In this document: piece by piece, positions 63,831 through 64,000 of the stretch
Layout: each line of letters begins with the position of its first letter
How positions within the stretch are numbered: position 1 is the first letter of the stretch
Assembly: GCA_958427975.1 (NCBI GenBank)
Contig: CAUAEH010000003.1
Coordinates: 9,702 to 73,701, forward strand
DNA: 64,000 nucleotides
DNA from: an uncultured Collinsella sp.
GTDB taxonomy: Bacteria > Actinomycetota > Coriobacteriia > Coriobacteriales > Coriobacteriaceae
Reading direction: 5' to 3'
Made by a program: the position numbers and the translations under genes
The notes under the pieces: generated by a model
What the model was told of the DNA's origin: nothing
The model's database searches: none
Seen by the model: only the letters and a program-made list of their open reading frames with translations

Positions 63831-64000
63831 ACGGGGCGCAGGGCGGGGAAACCTTCCCCTCTCGCTCACGGCTTCGCAGGGTCGCGCGAGGCAAAGGTTT
63901 CCCCGCTCTGCGCCCCGTCGTAGAGTCGTCGCATGGTCGTTTCAGAAAAGCTGATAATAAGTCTGTGTGCCGCCCCCTTGGGGCGGCACTTTTTGTGTGG
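63831..64000. repeat. Dispersed nested palindrome plus terminator, copy B (cut by window end)
   Basis: The arms 63831-63855 and 63894-63918 match over 24 of 25 positions. The inner CTCGCTCACGGC segment, the GAAAAGCTGATAA tail and the GCCGCCCC...GGGGCGGC terminator match copy A, while the arm sequences differ in part. Confidence 0.9.

Overview
The window looks like chromosomal DNA of a strictly anaerobic gut actinobacterium of the class Coriobacteriia, most like Collinsella. This is an inference from three things: high-GC coding sequence, the actinobacterial kinase/FHA/PP2C/RodA-PBP cell-wall gene cluster, and an anaerobic fermenter's enzymes (pyruvate:ferredoxin oxidoreductase, rubrerythrin, hydrogenase maturation factor HypA, mannose-type PTS, carbamate kinase). 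No database search was run.

Layout. 1-7.1 kb: a multi-domain Fe-S/FAD oxidoreductase, hypA, and a mannose-family PTS operon (fused IIAB, IIC, IID) followed by a DUF956 gene. 7.17-21.39 kb: a 14.1-kb integrated mobilizable element in the 3' end of a tRNA-Arg(CCU) gene, bounded by 48-bp direct repeats. It carries a XRE regulator, a 1116-aa sortase-anchored CAP-domain coiled-coil surface protein, a lipoprotein, a relaxosome protein and relaxase, a small toxin-like peptide, three tandem metallophosphoesterases, a coiled-coil protein, a winged-helix protein, an excisionase and a tyrosine integrase. It has no type IV secretion genes, so it is probably mobilized in trans. 21.5-21.9 kb: a second copy of the toxin-like locus, just outside the element.

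22-32.2 kb (all minus strand): membrane kinase, fhaA, fhaB, pstP, a fused RodA-PBP, then pknB with four PASTA domains. This is a complete phospho-signalling and wall-synthesis module. 32.3-37.4 kb: a membrane protein, dnaX, a small membrane protein, the ybaB homologue and recR. 37.6-41.3 kb: an operon of a secreted protein, a second membrane kinase and an FHA protein. 41.7-51.3 kb: nifJ, arcC, a C39-type peptidase, an APC permease and a metal-dependent amidohydrolase. 51.4-59.4 kb: two LytS/LytTR two-component pairs flanking a phospholipase-C-like protein, a UMF1-type transporter and a glycosyltransferase. 59.5-64 kb: a YfcE-like phosphoesterase, tRNA-Asp, an Rrf2 regulator, a MutY-like glycosylase without Fe-S cysteines, rubrerythrin and a membrane protein.

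The most interesting signals are non-coding. (1) Two paralogous loci each encode a short membrane-plus-basic-tail peptide and share leader features, a convergent antisense promoter with an identical 18-bp spacer, and 5'-end direct repeats; this is a candidate type I toxin-antitoxin family. (2) Large nested palindromes (25-37-bp arms) recur after genes. (3) Two intergenic palindromes have identical arms and identical 29-bp loop lengths but different loop sequences.
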